From Planctomycetota bacterium (lineage in GTDB: Bacteria > Planctomycetota > PLA2 > JAEUHO01): a DNA stretch of 64,000 nucleotides. The DNA is taken from assembly GCA_029259775.1 (NCBI GenBank), contig JAJDEN010000005.1, forward strand, positions 173,203 through 237,202, given 5' to 3'. Below the pieces are notes generated by a model that had not been told where the DNA came from, searched no databases, and was given only the letters and a program-made list of their open reading frames with translations. Positions 16,519 through 27,305 of this stretch are shown here, one piece after another (positions within the stretch are counted from its first letter, which is position 1; every line of letters begins with the position of its first letter). Made by a program: the position numbers and the translations under genes.

Positions 16519-17903
16519 TGGAGGAGCGCATCGGCGTCTTCGTCTCCATCCTCGCGTTCCTCATGGTGATGGGCGTGCTCAGCGGCATCGGCCAGCGGGG
16601 CCTCGTGTTCCTGGCCGCCGACCTCGACTTCCTGTTTCCCGCCCCCATCGCGCGGCGGCACCTGCTCGTCTACCACTTCATGCCGCACTACCTGGCGGCG
16701 GCCTTCATGGGCTTGCTCTACCTGCTCGTCTTGGGCGGACGGTTCATGCCGCACCCGCTGCTGTTCCTGCTCGGCGTCACGCTCTGCCAGATGACGAACG
16801 CGCACCTCAGCGCGCTGGCCGCCGAGCTGAGCATGGCACTTGCCGACCGCCTCTACCGCCGCTTGCGCCACGTCACAACGGCGCTGGTCGTGCTCTTGAC
16901 CCTTGCCGGCATGTTGGTCGTCATCGGGGGTATCTCCGGCACGGGCAACGTCACGTCCCTACTCCGCGAAGGACTCGAATCACCTGTGGCGCAGGTCATC
17001 TTCTTTCCCGCCGTCCAAGCCGTGAAACTCGGCGCGCACCCGCACGAGCCCGCGCGCTGGGCCGCGTTCGGCTCGCTCGCCCTCTGCGCCCTCGGGAGCT
17101 TCTCCCTGGTGCTGGCCCTGCGCGTGGACTTCGTCGAAGCGTCCTTCGGCGCAACGAAGAAAGCGTGGAAGAAGGTCGACGACATGCGTCGCGGCGTGAG
17201 CAAGACGAACGTCAAGCGCAGCTCGGCGGGGCCTCGCGGAACGTTCTTCCAAGGTGCGGGGGCCGTCCTCTGGCTGAACGCGCTCACCATGCGGCGCCAG
17301 CTCCGCACCATCTTAGGCGGCCTCCTGGTGGTGATGGTGATGCTCGCCGTCTTCAGCGGCCAACGCGGTGACAGCGGCCTGGCCGCCACACTCCTCTTCG
17401 TGCTGGTGATGGTGCCCCTCTGGATGCCGTTGCCCGTGGGGTTCCGTCTCCCCCGGGAGCAGCTGCTCGAGCTCAGGCAGCTGCCGCTGGCACCCGGACG
17501 GCTCGCTGCGGCGCTGCTCGCCGTGCCTGTCCTCGTGCCGTTCCTCCTCCAAGCCCTGGCCACGCTGATCCTCATCGTGATCGGGGATCTCGATGTCGCG
17601 CTCGCCCTTGCCGTCCTGCCGGCCTTCGCAGCGGTGGGCGCGACGATGGTCGCCATCGAGAGCTTCTTCGTCCTCCGGCGTCCGCATCCGAACTCCATCA
17701 ACTTGCTGCACTCCGTGGCGCAGCTCCTGCTCCAGTTGGTGGCGCTCGCGCCCGCCCTGATCTCCGCCGCAGGCCTCAAGCTGATGGATGTGCCGCTGCC
17801 CTTGATCGTCCTCGTGGCTGCCCTGGTTCAAGCTGCCGTCTCCTACGCGCTGTTGCGGGTGCTCGGACGCCGTCTGCAAACCGGCGACGTCGCCGTCGCC
17901 TGA
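16518..17903 (+). CDS. ABC exporter permease, main part
   Basis: A 461-residue polytopic protein with about ten hydrophobic segments and the motif DLDFLFPAPIARRHLLVYH near residues 35-55, typical of the putative ABC exporter family (PF16962-like). It begins at the ATG within TGATG after the small upstream piece. The same frame is open upstream to 16392, and residues just before the ATG (GRFGEELL) look protein-like, which favours a frameshift in a once-continuous gene. It pairs with the ATPase at 15584-16354. Confidence 0.75.
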   Translation: MEERIGVFVSILAFLMVMGVLSGIGQRGLVFLAADLDFLFPAPIARRHLLVYHFMPHYLAAAFMGLLYLLVLGGRFMPHPLLFLLGVTLCQMTNAHLSALAAELSMALADRLYRRLRHVTTALVVLLTLAGMLVVIGGISGTGNVTSLLREGLESPVAQVIFFPAVQAVKLGAHPHEPARWAAFGSLALCALGSFSLVLALRVDFVEASFGATKKAWKKVDDMRRGVSKTNVKRSSAGPRGTFFQGAGAVLWLNALTMRRQLRTILGGLLVVMVMLAVFSGQRGDSGLAATLLFVLVMVPLWMPLPVGFRLPREQLLELRQLPLAPGRLAAALLAVPVLVPFLLQALATLILIVIGDLDVALALAVLPAFAAVGATMVAIESFFVLRRPHPNSINLLHSVAQLLLQLVALAPALISAAGLKLMDVPLPLIVLVAALVQAAVSYALLRVLGRRLQTGDVAVA

Positions 17904-17950
17904 GCACGGGAGACGCGGCGGCGCTCGCTGCTGCGGTATGCTCGCGCTCC

Positions 17951-18994
17951 ATGTTGCAAGGCGCCCGTCGACGCATCGATCTCCTCCTCGGTCGCAAGAC
18001 CGAGTTCGCTCCGCCAACGCATCCCGAGGCCGCAGGCGCCCAGGCGCTGCGTGACGAACTGACCCGCTGGCACGCGGGCTCCGTGGATCGCTACGCGCGC
18101 GTCTTCCTCGCAGGCAAGCCCTTGCTCGTGACGCGGCAAGAGCGGGCCCTCTTCGCACGCCTCGCCGCGCACGGCCTGGTCGAGCGCCTGGGGCCTTCGA
18201 TCTACCAGCCGTGCGTGCGCCTCTTCCCGCTGTACGGACGCTTCATCGCGACAGATCTCCTTTCCCACAGCACGCCGGATCAAGTGTTCTCGCTCATGTT
18301 CGAGCAGCTCTACCTCGTCAGGAACATGGGTGTGCACGAGGGCGACCGCGTGCTCGAGCTGTGCCTTGGGTCCGGGGTCAACAGCCTCTTCGCCGCCGAC
18401 GCGGCCCGGGCCGTCACCGGCATCGACATCAACGACCGCGCCCTGGCCTTTGCCCGTTTCAACGAGGCGCTGAACCCGGCCGCGGTCCCGGTAGAGCGGC
18501 TCGAGGGTTCGCTCTACGAGCCGCTGGCGGTAGGCCGCGTCTTCGACCTGATCGTCGTCAACCCGCCGTTCGAGTTCGTGCCGCAGGGCGAAGAGTGGTT
18601 CCTCCACTCCGACGGTGGCGAAGACGGCCTCGACGTCGTGCGAACCCTCCTCGCCGACACGCCGGCGCGATTGGCTCCCGGCGGGCGCTTCGAGATCATC
18701 ACGTGGAGTCCGGGCACGAAACTCGGTCCCCTGCTCGTGGACTTGATGCGTGAGGCCCTGCCCGGCATGCGTCTGCTCGTGCACGTCCTGGACGTGGCGC
18801 CCATGGACAACCACATCCAGGCGTTCAAGCGCAGCCCGCACTACGACGCGTTCCGCGCACGTCTGGCGAAGCGCGGGCTGGACGAGGTGTACTTCCTCTT
18901 CGTGCACGCGGCCCCGGGCGCGCCGGGGGTCGAAGTCGTCACGCCGGAGCAGGAGGTCGAGACGTGTCGCGGATTGGCGGCCGCATGGCTCTGA
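17951..18994 (+). CDS. HemK/PrmC-like class I SAM-dependent methyltransferase
   Basis: A 347-residue protein. The SAM-binding motif VLELCLGSGVNSLFAADA is near residue 135, the acidic motif TGIDINDRALAFARFNEALN follows, and NPPF near 206 is the signature of N-methyltransferases acting on amide or exocyclic amino groups (PrmC, RsmC, N6-adenine enzymes). The N-terminal 120 residues are not recognised and may bind substrate. The target is unknown. The next gene starts within its 3' end. Confidence 0.8.
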   Translation: MLQGARRRIDLLLGRKTEFAPPTHPEAAGAQALRDELTRWHAGSVDRYARVFLAGKPLLVTRQERALFARLAAHGLVERLGPSIYQPCVRLFPLYGRFIATDLLSHSTPDQVFSLMFEQLYLVRNMGVHEGDRVLELCLGSGVNSLFAADAARAVTGIDINDRALAFARFNEALNPAAVPVERLEGSLYEPLAVGRVFDLIVVNPPFEFVPQGEEWFLHSDGGEDGLDVVRTLLADTPARLAPGGRFEIITWSPGTKLGPLLVDLMREALPGMRLLVHVLDVAPMDNHIQAFKRSPHYDAFRARLAKRGLDEVYFLFVHAAPGAPGVEVVTPEQEVETCRGLAAAWL

Positions 18995-20076
18995 GCATCC
19001 GCGAGGCCCGCCCCGCCGACGCGGAGACGATGCTCGAGCACGTCCGGGCCCTGGCGGCCGAACCTGATGTCGACGTACCGCTCGGACCGGGGGAGTTCAC
19101 GGTCACGGTCGAAGAAGAACGCCGCATCCTCCGGGAGTATGCGGACGCCGAGAACAGTGTCTTCCTCACCGCCTGGGACGACGCCACGCTCCTGGGCATG
19201 CTCAACCTCAAGTCGAGTGACCTGCTCCCGGGGCGCCACCGCGCGATGCTCGGCATGAGTGTGCACAGGCCCGCCCGAGGACGAGGCATCGGACGCGCAC
19301 TCTTGGAGCGGAGCGTCGACTGGGCGCGTGCCTCGCGCTACCTCACGCGCATCGAACTCGACGTCTATGCACGCAATGCGCCGGCGGTCCACCTCTATGA
19401 GAGCGTCGGCTTTCGACACAACGGCCGGCGGCGCGCTCCGATCTGGGAGGACGAGACGCCGGTCGACACGTTCATGATGGGGCTCTGCTTCTCCGACAAG
19501 GCGCCGGTGCCCTATCAAGTGGACGCGCCGGCGTACACGCCGCCGCCGCCGTGCGACACGAGCCGCCCGTGTCACGTCAGGGACGCCACGATCGACGACG
19601 CGCCGGGCATCCTGGAGCTCTGGCGCGGCATGCGACGCGACCCTCAGCTGCTCGTGCCCACAGCGGGCATGCCCCACCTCCGCGAGCTGGGGGCCTACGA
19701 ACGCCAGCTGCAAGCCACCCTGGCGAGCGAGAACAGCCACGCGCTGGTGGCGGAGTCGGCCGGCCGCATCGTCGGCACGGTCTCGCTCAAGGGGCACGAC
19801 CGGCGGATGATGTGCCGCGAAGCCCTGGTGGCGATCAACGTCGCGGATGGCTGGCGCGGACGCGGCATCGGACGTGCCCTGCTGAAGGCCGCGGAAGAGC
19901 GCGCGCGGTCCGGTGGCATCCTGCGGCGGCTGACGCTCTTCGTCTACGCCGAGAACGAGAGCGCGCGCGGGCTCTATGAGTCCTGCGGCTACGAGGTCGA
20001 GGGTCGCGTGCCCAACGCATGGTTCCAGCACGGCCGGTACCACGACGAGCTCATGATGGCGCTGCTGCTCGAGTAG
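18985..20076 (+). CDS. Tandem GNAT N-acetyltransferase (two GNAT domains)
   Basis: A 363-residue protein made of two Gcn5-related domains. The first (about 1-165) has the acetyl-CoA loop RPARGRGIGRALLERSVDWA; the second (about 190-363) has GWRGRGIGRALLKAAEERA. Both are followed by the typical NxxARxLYExxGF-type helix (NAPAVHLYESVGF, NESARGLYESCGY). I chose the ATG at 18985; a GTG at 18964 would add seven residues. It overlaps the methyltransferase by 10 bases, suggesting co-expression. Substrates are unknown. Confidence 0.85.
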   Translation: MALSIREARPADAETMLEHVRALAAEPDVDVPLGPGEFTVTVEEERRILREYADAENSVFLTAWDDATLLGMLNLKSSDLLPGRHRAMLGMSVHRPARGRGIGRALLERSVDWARASRYLTRIELDVYARNAPAVHLYESVGFRHNGRRRAPIWEDETPVDTFMMGLCFSDKAPVPYQVDAPAYTPPPPCDTSRPCHVRDATIDDAPGILELWRGMRRDPQLLVPTAGMPHLRELGAYERQLQATLASENSHALVAESAGRIVGTVSLKGHDRRMMCREALVAINVADGWRGRGIGRALLKAAEERARSGGILRRLTLFVYAENESARGLYESCGYEVEGRVPNAWFQHGRYHDELMMALLLE

Positions 20077-20085
20077 TCGGCCGCG

Positions 20086-21042
20086 CTAGTCGGAGCGGCG
20101 CTCGAGCAGGAGCACGACCTGCACGCCCTGACCCGACACCACGGGCTCGGGCCAGACCTGACCCGGCGTCCCGGTCTCGAGCAGGACCTCGAGCAACGGC
20201 TGGTTGAAGTTGCGGTCGCCCCAGCGGATCCACTCCGTGGGCTCCTTCGTGCGGGGATCCTTGGTCATCATGAGGCCGTCGCGCGCGCGCGTCTTCTCGT
20301 CGTTGCCGTGCTCTCGTGCGAGCTTGGCGAAGCTCTGCCCCTTGGCGTGCTCCAGCTCCCGGATGATGGCCCACGCCTTGTTGACGGCGTCGATCTTCGA
20401 GTACTCGTCGAACGCCTGCCGACGAGGGAAGGCATCCCTGTGATGGATGTGGATCACACGCGCCCGCGCGCGCACCTTCATCGCCTTGCGCAGCTTCGCG
20501 TCGAGCAGCCGGCCTTGCGCCTCGCTCACGCGCTTGGCGAACCAGAAGCCGCCGCGCCAGGCGATCAGCGGCGTGAGTTTGCCGACGGGCGTACGGAAGA
20601 GGGTCACGTCGCGCGCGTCCGGTGCGGCGCGATGCGACGGCTCCGGGACGACGCACAAGCCGTCCGCGATGCCGAAGTCGCCGTTGCTCCAGCGGCGCGC
20701 AAGCTGGCCCATGTCGGCACCGGCGTGCGCCTGCCGGCAGAGGCCGCGCGCCTTGGCCAGTGCCTCGTCGCGCGAGCGCGGGTAGCGGAAGCCCTGGCCC
20801 TCGTGTGCCTTCGACTTGTAGCTGATCCAGACCTCTTGACCCCAGTACACGCCGGCCAGCGGCCGTGGCACGCTGCGCAGGTCAACGTCTTGCACGCGGC
20901 ACGTACCGGGCTTCACGCCGGCGGTCTTGGCGTCGGCATCGTTCGTGGGGTCCGGCTGCGGCGTCTCGCCGCAGGCTGCGAGCACGACGCTCGTGACGGT
21001 GAGCAGGGCGGTGATCCGGAGGAGGGACAAGCAGGTGCGCAC
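20086..21042 (-). CDS. Lipoprotein with two parvulin-like (PpiC) regions
   Basis: A 318-residue protein with a lipobox VVLAAC at residues about 19-24. Two regions look like parvulin-type peptidyl-prolyl isomerase domains: residues about 70-165 (EVWISYKS ... LARRWSNGDFGIADGL ... GKLTPLIAWRGGFWFAKRV) and 185-318 (RARVIHIHHRDAF ... FAKLAREHGND ... GVQVVLLLERRSD). In each, a helical strand is followed by an SNGDFG- or RDGLM-like loop. This is a pattern match by eye, so isomerase activity is not certain. It would sit in the envelope and help protein folding. Confidence 0.6.
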   Translation of the reverse strand: MRTCLSLLRITALLTVTSVVLAACGETPQPDPTNDADAKTAGVKPGTCRVQDVDLRSVPRPLAGVYWGQEVWISYKSKAHEGQGFRYPRSRDEALAKARGLCRQAHAGADMGQLARRWSNGDFGIADGLCVVPEPSHRAAPDARDVTLFRTPVGKLTPLIAWRGGFWFAKRVSEAQGRLLDAKLRKAMKVRARARVIHIHHRDAFPRRQAFDEYSKIDAVNKAWAIIRELEHAKGQSFAKLAREHGNDEKTRARDGLMMTKDPRTKEPTEWIRWGDRNFNQPLLEVLLETGTPGQVWPEPVVSGQGVQVVLLLERRSD

Positions 21043-21106
21043 GGGACCAGTCTAGATCGCTACCGTCTGGGTCGGCGTAACGAAGACGTCAAGCCTTGCG
21101 GCCCTG

Positions 21107-22981
21107 TCATGCCTTGCGACCGACCAGCAGGCGCGTGACCAGCTTGGCGAAGCCGGCCGGATTCGGCACGGGCGAGCCCTCGGCGATCAGCGCCTGGCCG
21201 TGGAGCAGCCGCGCACTGTCTTCGAACTCGCTCGCCCGGGACGCGTCTCCGTGCAGATCCTCGAGCGTCTGGACGATCGCGTGATCGGGGTTCAGTTCGA
21301 GGACACGCTTGGTGGCCGGCATGCCCGCGCCTTGCACTTCGCGCATGACACGCTCCATGGCCGGGCTGACCTGGCCCTCCGCGCTGACGAGCACGGCGGC
21401 GCTCTCCTTGAGACGGCTCGAGAAGCGCACGGCCTCGACCTCGTCCTGAAGGACGGCGCGCAGGGCCTCGAGCAAGTCCTTGTGGCTCGCCTGCTTGACT
21501 TCGAGCGCTTCCTTCTCGTCCTCCCCCTCGAGGTCGACCTCGCCCTGATCCACAGCCTTGAGCGTCTTGCCGTCGAACGCCGGAAGGCGCTGCAGCATCC
21601 ACTCGTCCACCGGGTCCGACATCAGCAGCACCTCACGCCCCTTGGCGCGGAACGCTTCGAGGTGCGGGGAGGCGGCCGCGGTCGCCTGGTCCATGCCTGC
21701 GATGTACCAGATGGTGTCTTGGTCTTCGGGCATGCGCTCGACGTAGGCCGGCAGCGTCGTCAGGCCGTCTTCCGCGCTGCTGTGGAAGAGGCAGAGCTTG
21801 CTGAGGCGCTCCTCGTCGTCGGCCCCCTGGTAGATGCCTTCCTTGAGTACGCGGCCGTGGGCGGCGAAGAACGCCTCGTAGCCCTCGCGGTCCTGCTCCA
21901 GCTGCTCGCTGAGGGCCGTCAGCACCTTCTTGACGAGGAACTTCTGGATGCGCTGCGTGAGCGGATTGGCCTGCAGCGTCTGGCGCGAGACGTTGAGCGG
22001 CAGGTCGGGGCAATCGACGACGCCGCGTACGAAGCGCAACCACACGGGGAGCAGATCCGCGCAGTCCGGCATGATCAGCACGCGCTTGACGTAGAGCATC
22101 AGGCTCGACGTGGAGCGCGGTTCTTCGAACATCGGCATGCCGCTCGACTTCGGGACGTAGAGCAGCGCCGTGAACTCGACGGGCATCTCGGCGCGCACGT
22201 GGACGATCTTGCCCGGCTCGCTCATGTCGTGCGCGACGTGACGGTAGAACTCCGCGTGCTCCTCTTCGGTCACCTCCGCCGGCGGGCGGGACCACAGCGG
22301 CTTCTGCGAGTTGAGGGTGTCGTCGCCCAGCTGGATCGGGTGCTCGACGAAGTCCGAGTGGCGCTTGACGATGGACTTGAGGATCCAGTCCTGCGTGAAG
22401 TCCTGCTCACTGCCTGCGTCGTCGCCTTCGGGCATGGGCTTGAGGTGCAGCGTGACGCGCGTGCCGCGCTCGGCCACGTCGGCCTCCTCCAGCGTGTAGC
22501 TGCCGTCGGCCTTCGAGGCCCAGCGTGTGCCGCCCTCGGCGCCCGCACGGCGTGAGGTGACGACGACCTCGTCCGCGACCATGAAGCTCGAGTAGAAGCC
22601 GACACCGAACTGACCGATGAGTTCCGCCGTCTGCTCGCTCTTGGCCGCCTTGAGCTGCTCGAGGAACGCGCGCGTGCCCGAGCGGGCGATGGTGCCGAGG
22701 TTCTCGACCATCTCCTCGCGCGACATGCCGATGCCGTTGTCGATCACCGAGAGGGTGCGCGTGGCCTCGTCGACTTCGAGACGGATCGCGAGCTGCTCGT
22801 CGGCGCCGAGCAGGGCGTCGTTCGTCAGCGCCTCGATGCGCAGCTTGTCGCAGGCGTCGCTGGCGTTGCTGATCAGCTCGCGGAGGAAGATGTCCTTCTC
22901 CGTGTAGAGCGAGTGGATCATCAGGCCCAGAAGCTCTTGGACCTCAGCCTGGAAGGCATGCGTCTCGGTGGTGGTGGTCAT
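21107..22981 (-). CDS. htpG: Hsp90-family molecular chaperone HtpG
   Basis: A 624-residue protein, standard HtpG length. The ATG at 22981 is chosen because it yields the usual N-terminus (MTTTTETHAFQAEVQELL); in-frame upstream ATGs exist. The GHKL ATPase motifs are clear: FLRELISNASDACDKLR, VIDNGIGMSREEM, and IGQFGVGFYSSFMVAD. The middle domain has the GVVDCPDLPLNVSRQTLQ segment. It is a cytosolic ATP-dependent chaperone and is transcribed divergently from the M20 peptidase across about 110 bp. Confidence 0.97.
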   Translation of the reverse strand: MTTTTETHAFQAEVQELLGLMIHSLYTEKDIFLRELISNASDACDKLRIEALTNDALLGADEQLAIRLEVDEATRTLSVIDNGIGMSREEMVENLGTIARSGTRAFLEQLKAAKSEQTAELIGQFGVGFYSSFMVADEVVVTSRRAGAEGGTRWASKADGSYTLEEADVAERGTRVTLHLKPMPEGDDAGSEQDFTQDWILKSIVKRHSDFVEHPIQLGDDTLNSQKPLWSRPPAEVTEEEHAEFYRHVAHDMSEPGKIVHVRAEMPVEFTALLYVPKSSGMPMFEEPRSTSSLMLYVKRVLIMPDCADLLPVWLRFVRGVVDCPDLPLNVSRQTLQANPLTQRIQKFLVKKVLTALSEQLEQDREGYEAFFAAHGRVLKEGIYQGADDEERLSKLCLFHSSAEDGLTTLPAYVERMPEDQDTIWYIAGMDQATAAASPHLEAFRAKGREVLLMSDPVDEWMLQRLPAFDGKTLKAVDQGEVDLEGEDEKEALEVKQASHKDLLEALRAVLQDEVEAVRFSSRLKESAAVLVSAEGQVSPAMERVMREVQGAGMPATKRVLELNPDHAIVQTLEDLHGDASRASEFEDSARLLHGQALIAEGSPVPNPAGFAKLVTRLLVGRKA

Positions 22982-23089
22982 CGCGGCACTCTCCAACAAC
23001 TCGGTCATGAGCCCCAGAAGGTAGCTTCTCCGGTCACGCAGACCCAAGCGAGGGGGCGTGTGCTAGCTATCCTCGGCGTGGAGGCCCCG

Positions 23090-24546
<1,457 letters not shown>

Positions 24547-24550
<4 letters not shown>

Positions 24551-25692
24551 CTCAGCGCGTACAGCAGCGCGTTGAAGCCGGCGTGGACCAGGATGCATGG
24601 CGTGACCGATCCGGTCTTCGCGCGCAGCCAGCCGAGCATGAGCCCGCCGACGAACTGCCTCGGGATCGCGCCTGAGGACGAGTTGGCCCAGATGTGCAGC
24701 ACGGAGAAGAGCACCGCGGTCACGACGATCGTGCCCCAGCGGCTCGTGCGCTGTCGCACCGCCTGCCACATGACGCCACGGCAGAGCAACTCCTCGAACA
24801 CGGCCGGCGCCAAGGCATGCAGGGCAAACGCGGCCCACGAGATGCCCACCCAGGTCGGCATCTCGGGAAACCAGCGCTCGTCGTAGAGCCCCATCCACCA
24901 ACGCACGTGCAGGACGTTGAGCGCGAGCACGGCAACGGTCAGTAGCAGCGCGCTCAGACTGAGCTTGAAGCGCAGGGTCTCTTGCGCGGCGTGCGGGACG
25001 TCGAGCCACAGCGCGGCGAGACCGACGAGCGTGATCCCGCCGTAGAACATCACCGGGCGGCTGATGCCCATGAGGTCGCCGACCTCATCGAACATGAATC
25101 GGTTCAGCCAAAGGACGGCCAGGATGCCCAAGAAGACGACGAGCACCTGACCGACGACCCGGTGATCATCCATCTTGAACTTGTGCTGCTCGCGCCCCTC
25201 CAGACGACGCGCGAGGGCAGGCGCGGCGAAGGCCATGACCCACAACGCGCCGGCCACGAGCCAGCTGCCCCAGCCCACCGTCTGATCCTGGATCTCCTGG
25301 AAGAGCTGGGCTGTGTGCAGGCCGGCAAGCACGACCGTCCACATGAACGGATCCTTGCGCACCCGAGCCATCGCCGTGACGACCAGGGCCACCGTGATCG
25401 CCGGCATGATCAACCGGCCGGTCCACTCCGAGACGGTGTAGTGCCGGCGCGACCTGGCGGCGATGTAGGCGATCGTGCGCGTGGCGAGCGCGTAGCCGTA
25501 CATCGCGTACACGATGCGCAGCAGCCACACGAAGCGTTCGCCGCGCGGCGGCAACGCGAAGCGCGGGCCACGTCGCGTCGGCCTCTGCACCGTCTGCGTC
25601 GCGCCCCCCACGACGTCCTTCAGGCAGTGGTAGCAGACCCGGCTGCCTTGGGGAATCGGCTTGCGACAGTGCGGGCAGGGAACGGATGCCAT
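24547..25692 (-). CDS. CPBP intramembrane metalloprotease with N-terminal zinc ribbon
   Basis: A 381-residue membrane protein. It opens with CPHCRKPIPQGSRVCYHC, a zinc ribbon, followed by several hydrophobic segments. The C-terminal CPBP/Abi (CAAX protease-like) domain has all motifs: EELLCRG near 300, FSVLHIW near 330 and HAGFN near 371. Such proteases cleave within or next to membranes; the substrate is unknown. Its ATG directly follows the stop of the upstream methyltransferase gene on the same strand, so they likely form an operon. Confidence 0.88.
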
Positions 25693-26415
25693 CTACCGGA
25701 CGGTATCGTCCGTCGGAGCGCCGGCCTTGATCCCGCCGAAGACGGCCTTGTCGCCACGAAGCCAGAAGCACTCCGCGGCAGCGAAGCCGGCCTCGCCAAG
25801 CCACGCGAGCTGGTCCGCCAACGTGTCCGGAACGTCGCCGCCCTGCGCTTCCAGGGTGCGGTAGGCCTCATAGCCCATCTCGCCGCCGAACGGCTCGAAG
25901 CCGTGCTCGGCGTAGAGACGGTCCCACAGCGCGACGTGATGCCGCCAGAAGGCGCCGTCGAACCGGAGCCTGTCCGCCATCAGGAACAGGCCGCCGGGCG
26001 TGAGGAGGGCATGCACGCGGTCGAACAGTCCACGCTTCTCGGCCGCGAGGAGGTGGTGCACGACCTGCGACGCCATGACCGCGTCCACCCCGTCGGCGAC
26101 GTCACGGTGCCAGTCCGACTCGAGCTCGGCCTGGATCACCGTCACCCGGTCCTCGAACGGAGCGACAGCCTCGCGCGTCCGCTCGAGCATGCCCGGCGAC
26201 GCGTCGATCGCCGTGACATGCGCCTCCGGGTAGCGCGCCAGCAGGCGCGCGGCGAGATCGCCGATGCCGCAGCCCAGGTCGACGATGTGATGCGGTGCCT
26301 GCGCATCGAGCAAGGTGAACAGGACTTCCACGCACGCCTCACGCAGCACCTGACCGGGCTTGCCTGTCGGCGACCACGTCCTCGCCTTGTCGGCATCCAT
26401 CCACGCGTTGGGCAT
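25693..26415 (-). CDS. Class I SAM-dependent methyltransferase
   Basis: A 240-residue protein. Start ATG 26415 is preceded by a strong AGGAGG ribosome-binding site (about 26419-26424), which settles the start against longer in-frame options. The SAM motif HIVDLGCGIGDLAARLL is near residue 45, followed by VTAIDASPGMLERTRE and VMASQVVHHLLAAEKRGLF. The overall pattern is that of methyltransferase types 11/12/25; the substrate is unknown. It is the first gene of a two-gene unit with the CPBP protease and is divergent from the acetyltransferase at 26493. Confidence 0.87.
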   Translation of the reverse strand: MPNAWMDADKARTWSPTGKPGQVLREACVEVLFTLLDAQAPHHIVDLGCGIGDLAARLLARYPEAHVTAIDASPGMLERTREAVAPFEDRVTVIQAELESDWHRDVADGVDAVMASQVVHHLLAAEKRGLFDRVHALLTPGGLFLMADRLRFDGAFWRHHVALWDRLYAEHGFEPFGGEMGYEAYRTLEAQGGDVPDTLADQLAWLGEAGFAAAECFWLRGDKAVFGGIKAGAPTDDTVR

Positions 26416-26492
26416 GCGTTCCTCCTGGGCGTGCCTACGGTAGGTCCAACGCCCGGCACCGCAACGGGGGCACCGCGCGTACCCTGGACACC

Positions 26493-27230
26493 ATGACCAT
26501 GATCCCCGACAGCGTGCTCGACGTAGCCGATCGCTGGTGGGTGCGTGACTTCGACTGCGCGCCGAGCGAACTGCGGCCCGGAGGCACCGTCGTCCAGGAG
26601 CACCGCGGCACGCTGGTCGGCTCGACCGGGATCTGGATCCTTGCCGTGGGGGCCCACCCGCGCGTCTCCATGCCCCCCCCTGCGATCGATCTCCTCCGGG
26701 ACCGCGCAGCACAGTGGACACGTGCGCTCGTCGAGGATCCCGCGACCCTTGCCGACCAGCTGCGTGCTGTGGCAGTCGACCGGATCGTGGGGCCGGCCTT
26801 CATCGGCTACGGGACGGAAGCGACGCTGAAGATCGGCCAAGCCGATGGAGCGCGGGACCTCACGTCCGATGACGCGGCGGCCGTAGAAGCACTTCGGGCC
26901 GCGTGCGAGGACGAGGCGTGGGATCACGGCGGCAGCTCGCACGGAGACGTGCCGACCTTCGGCGCGTTCGATGAGGGCGGGGCCCTGGGCGCCCTCGCCG
27001 GCTACAAGACCTGGGGCGGGGAGATCGCTCACATCGCCATCGTGAGCGCGCCGCATGCCCGCGGCCGCGGCTTCGGCGCTGCCGCGGTGGCGCGCGCCGC
27101 GCAGCATGCCTTGTCGGCGGGTCTCCTCCCCCAGTACCGGACCCTGATGTCGAACGCGCCCTCGATGGCCATCGCCCGACGGCTCGGCTTCCAGGCCTAC
27201 GGCGTCTCTGTCTTCGTACGTCTCCACTAG
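26493..27230 (+). CDS. GNAT-type N-acetyltransferase
   Basis: A 245-residue protein. The C-terminal half is a GNAT domain: IAHIAIVSAPHARGRGFGAA is the acetyl-CoA binding strand and loop, and NAPSMAIARRLGFQAYG is the terminal helix motif. The N-terminal 120 residues are not recognised and resemble the poorly conserved front half of GNAT acetyltransferase families such as PF12746. Substrate unknown. Confidence 0.78.
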   Translation: MTMIPDSVLDVADRWWVRDFDCAPSELRPGGTVVQEHRGTLVGSTGIWILAVGAHPRVSMPPPAIDLLRDRAAQWTRALVEDPATLADQLRAVAVDRIVGPAFIGYGTEATLKIGQADGARDLTSDDAAAVEALRAACEDEAWDHGGSSHGDVPTFGAFDEGGALGALAGYKTWGGEIAHIAIVSAPHARGRGFGAAAVARAAQHALSAGLLPQYRTLMSNAPSMAIARRLGFQAYGVSVFVRLH

Positions 27231-27305
27231 CGAGCGCGGGGCGGTCCCTGCGGACCCGAGGGGCGTGTACGCTACGCCGCCCACGACGGAGCCGCGAGAC
27301 CCCTG

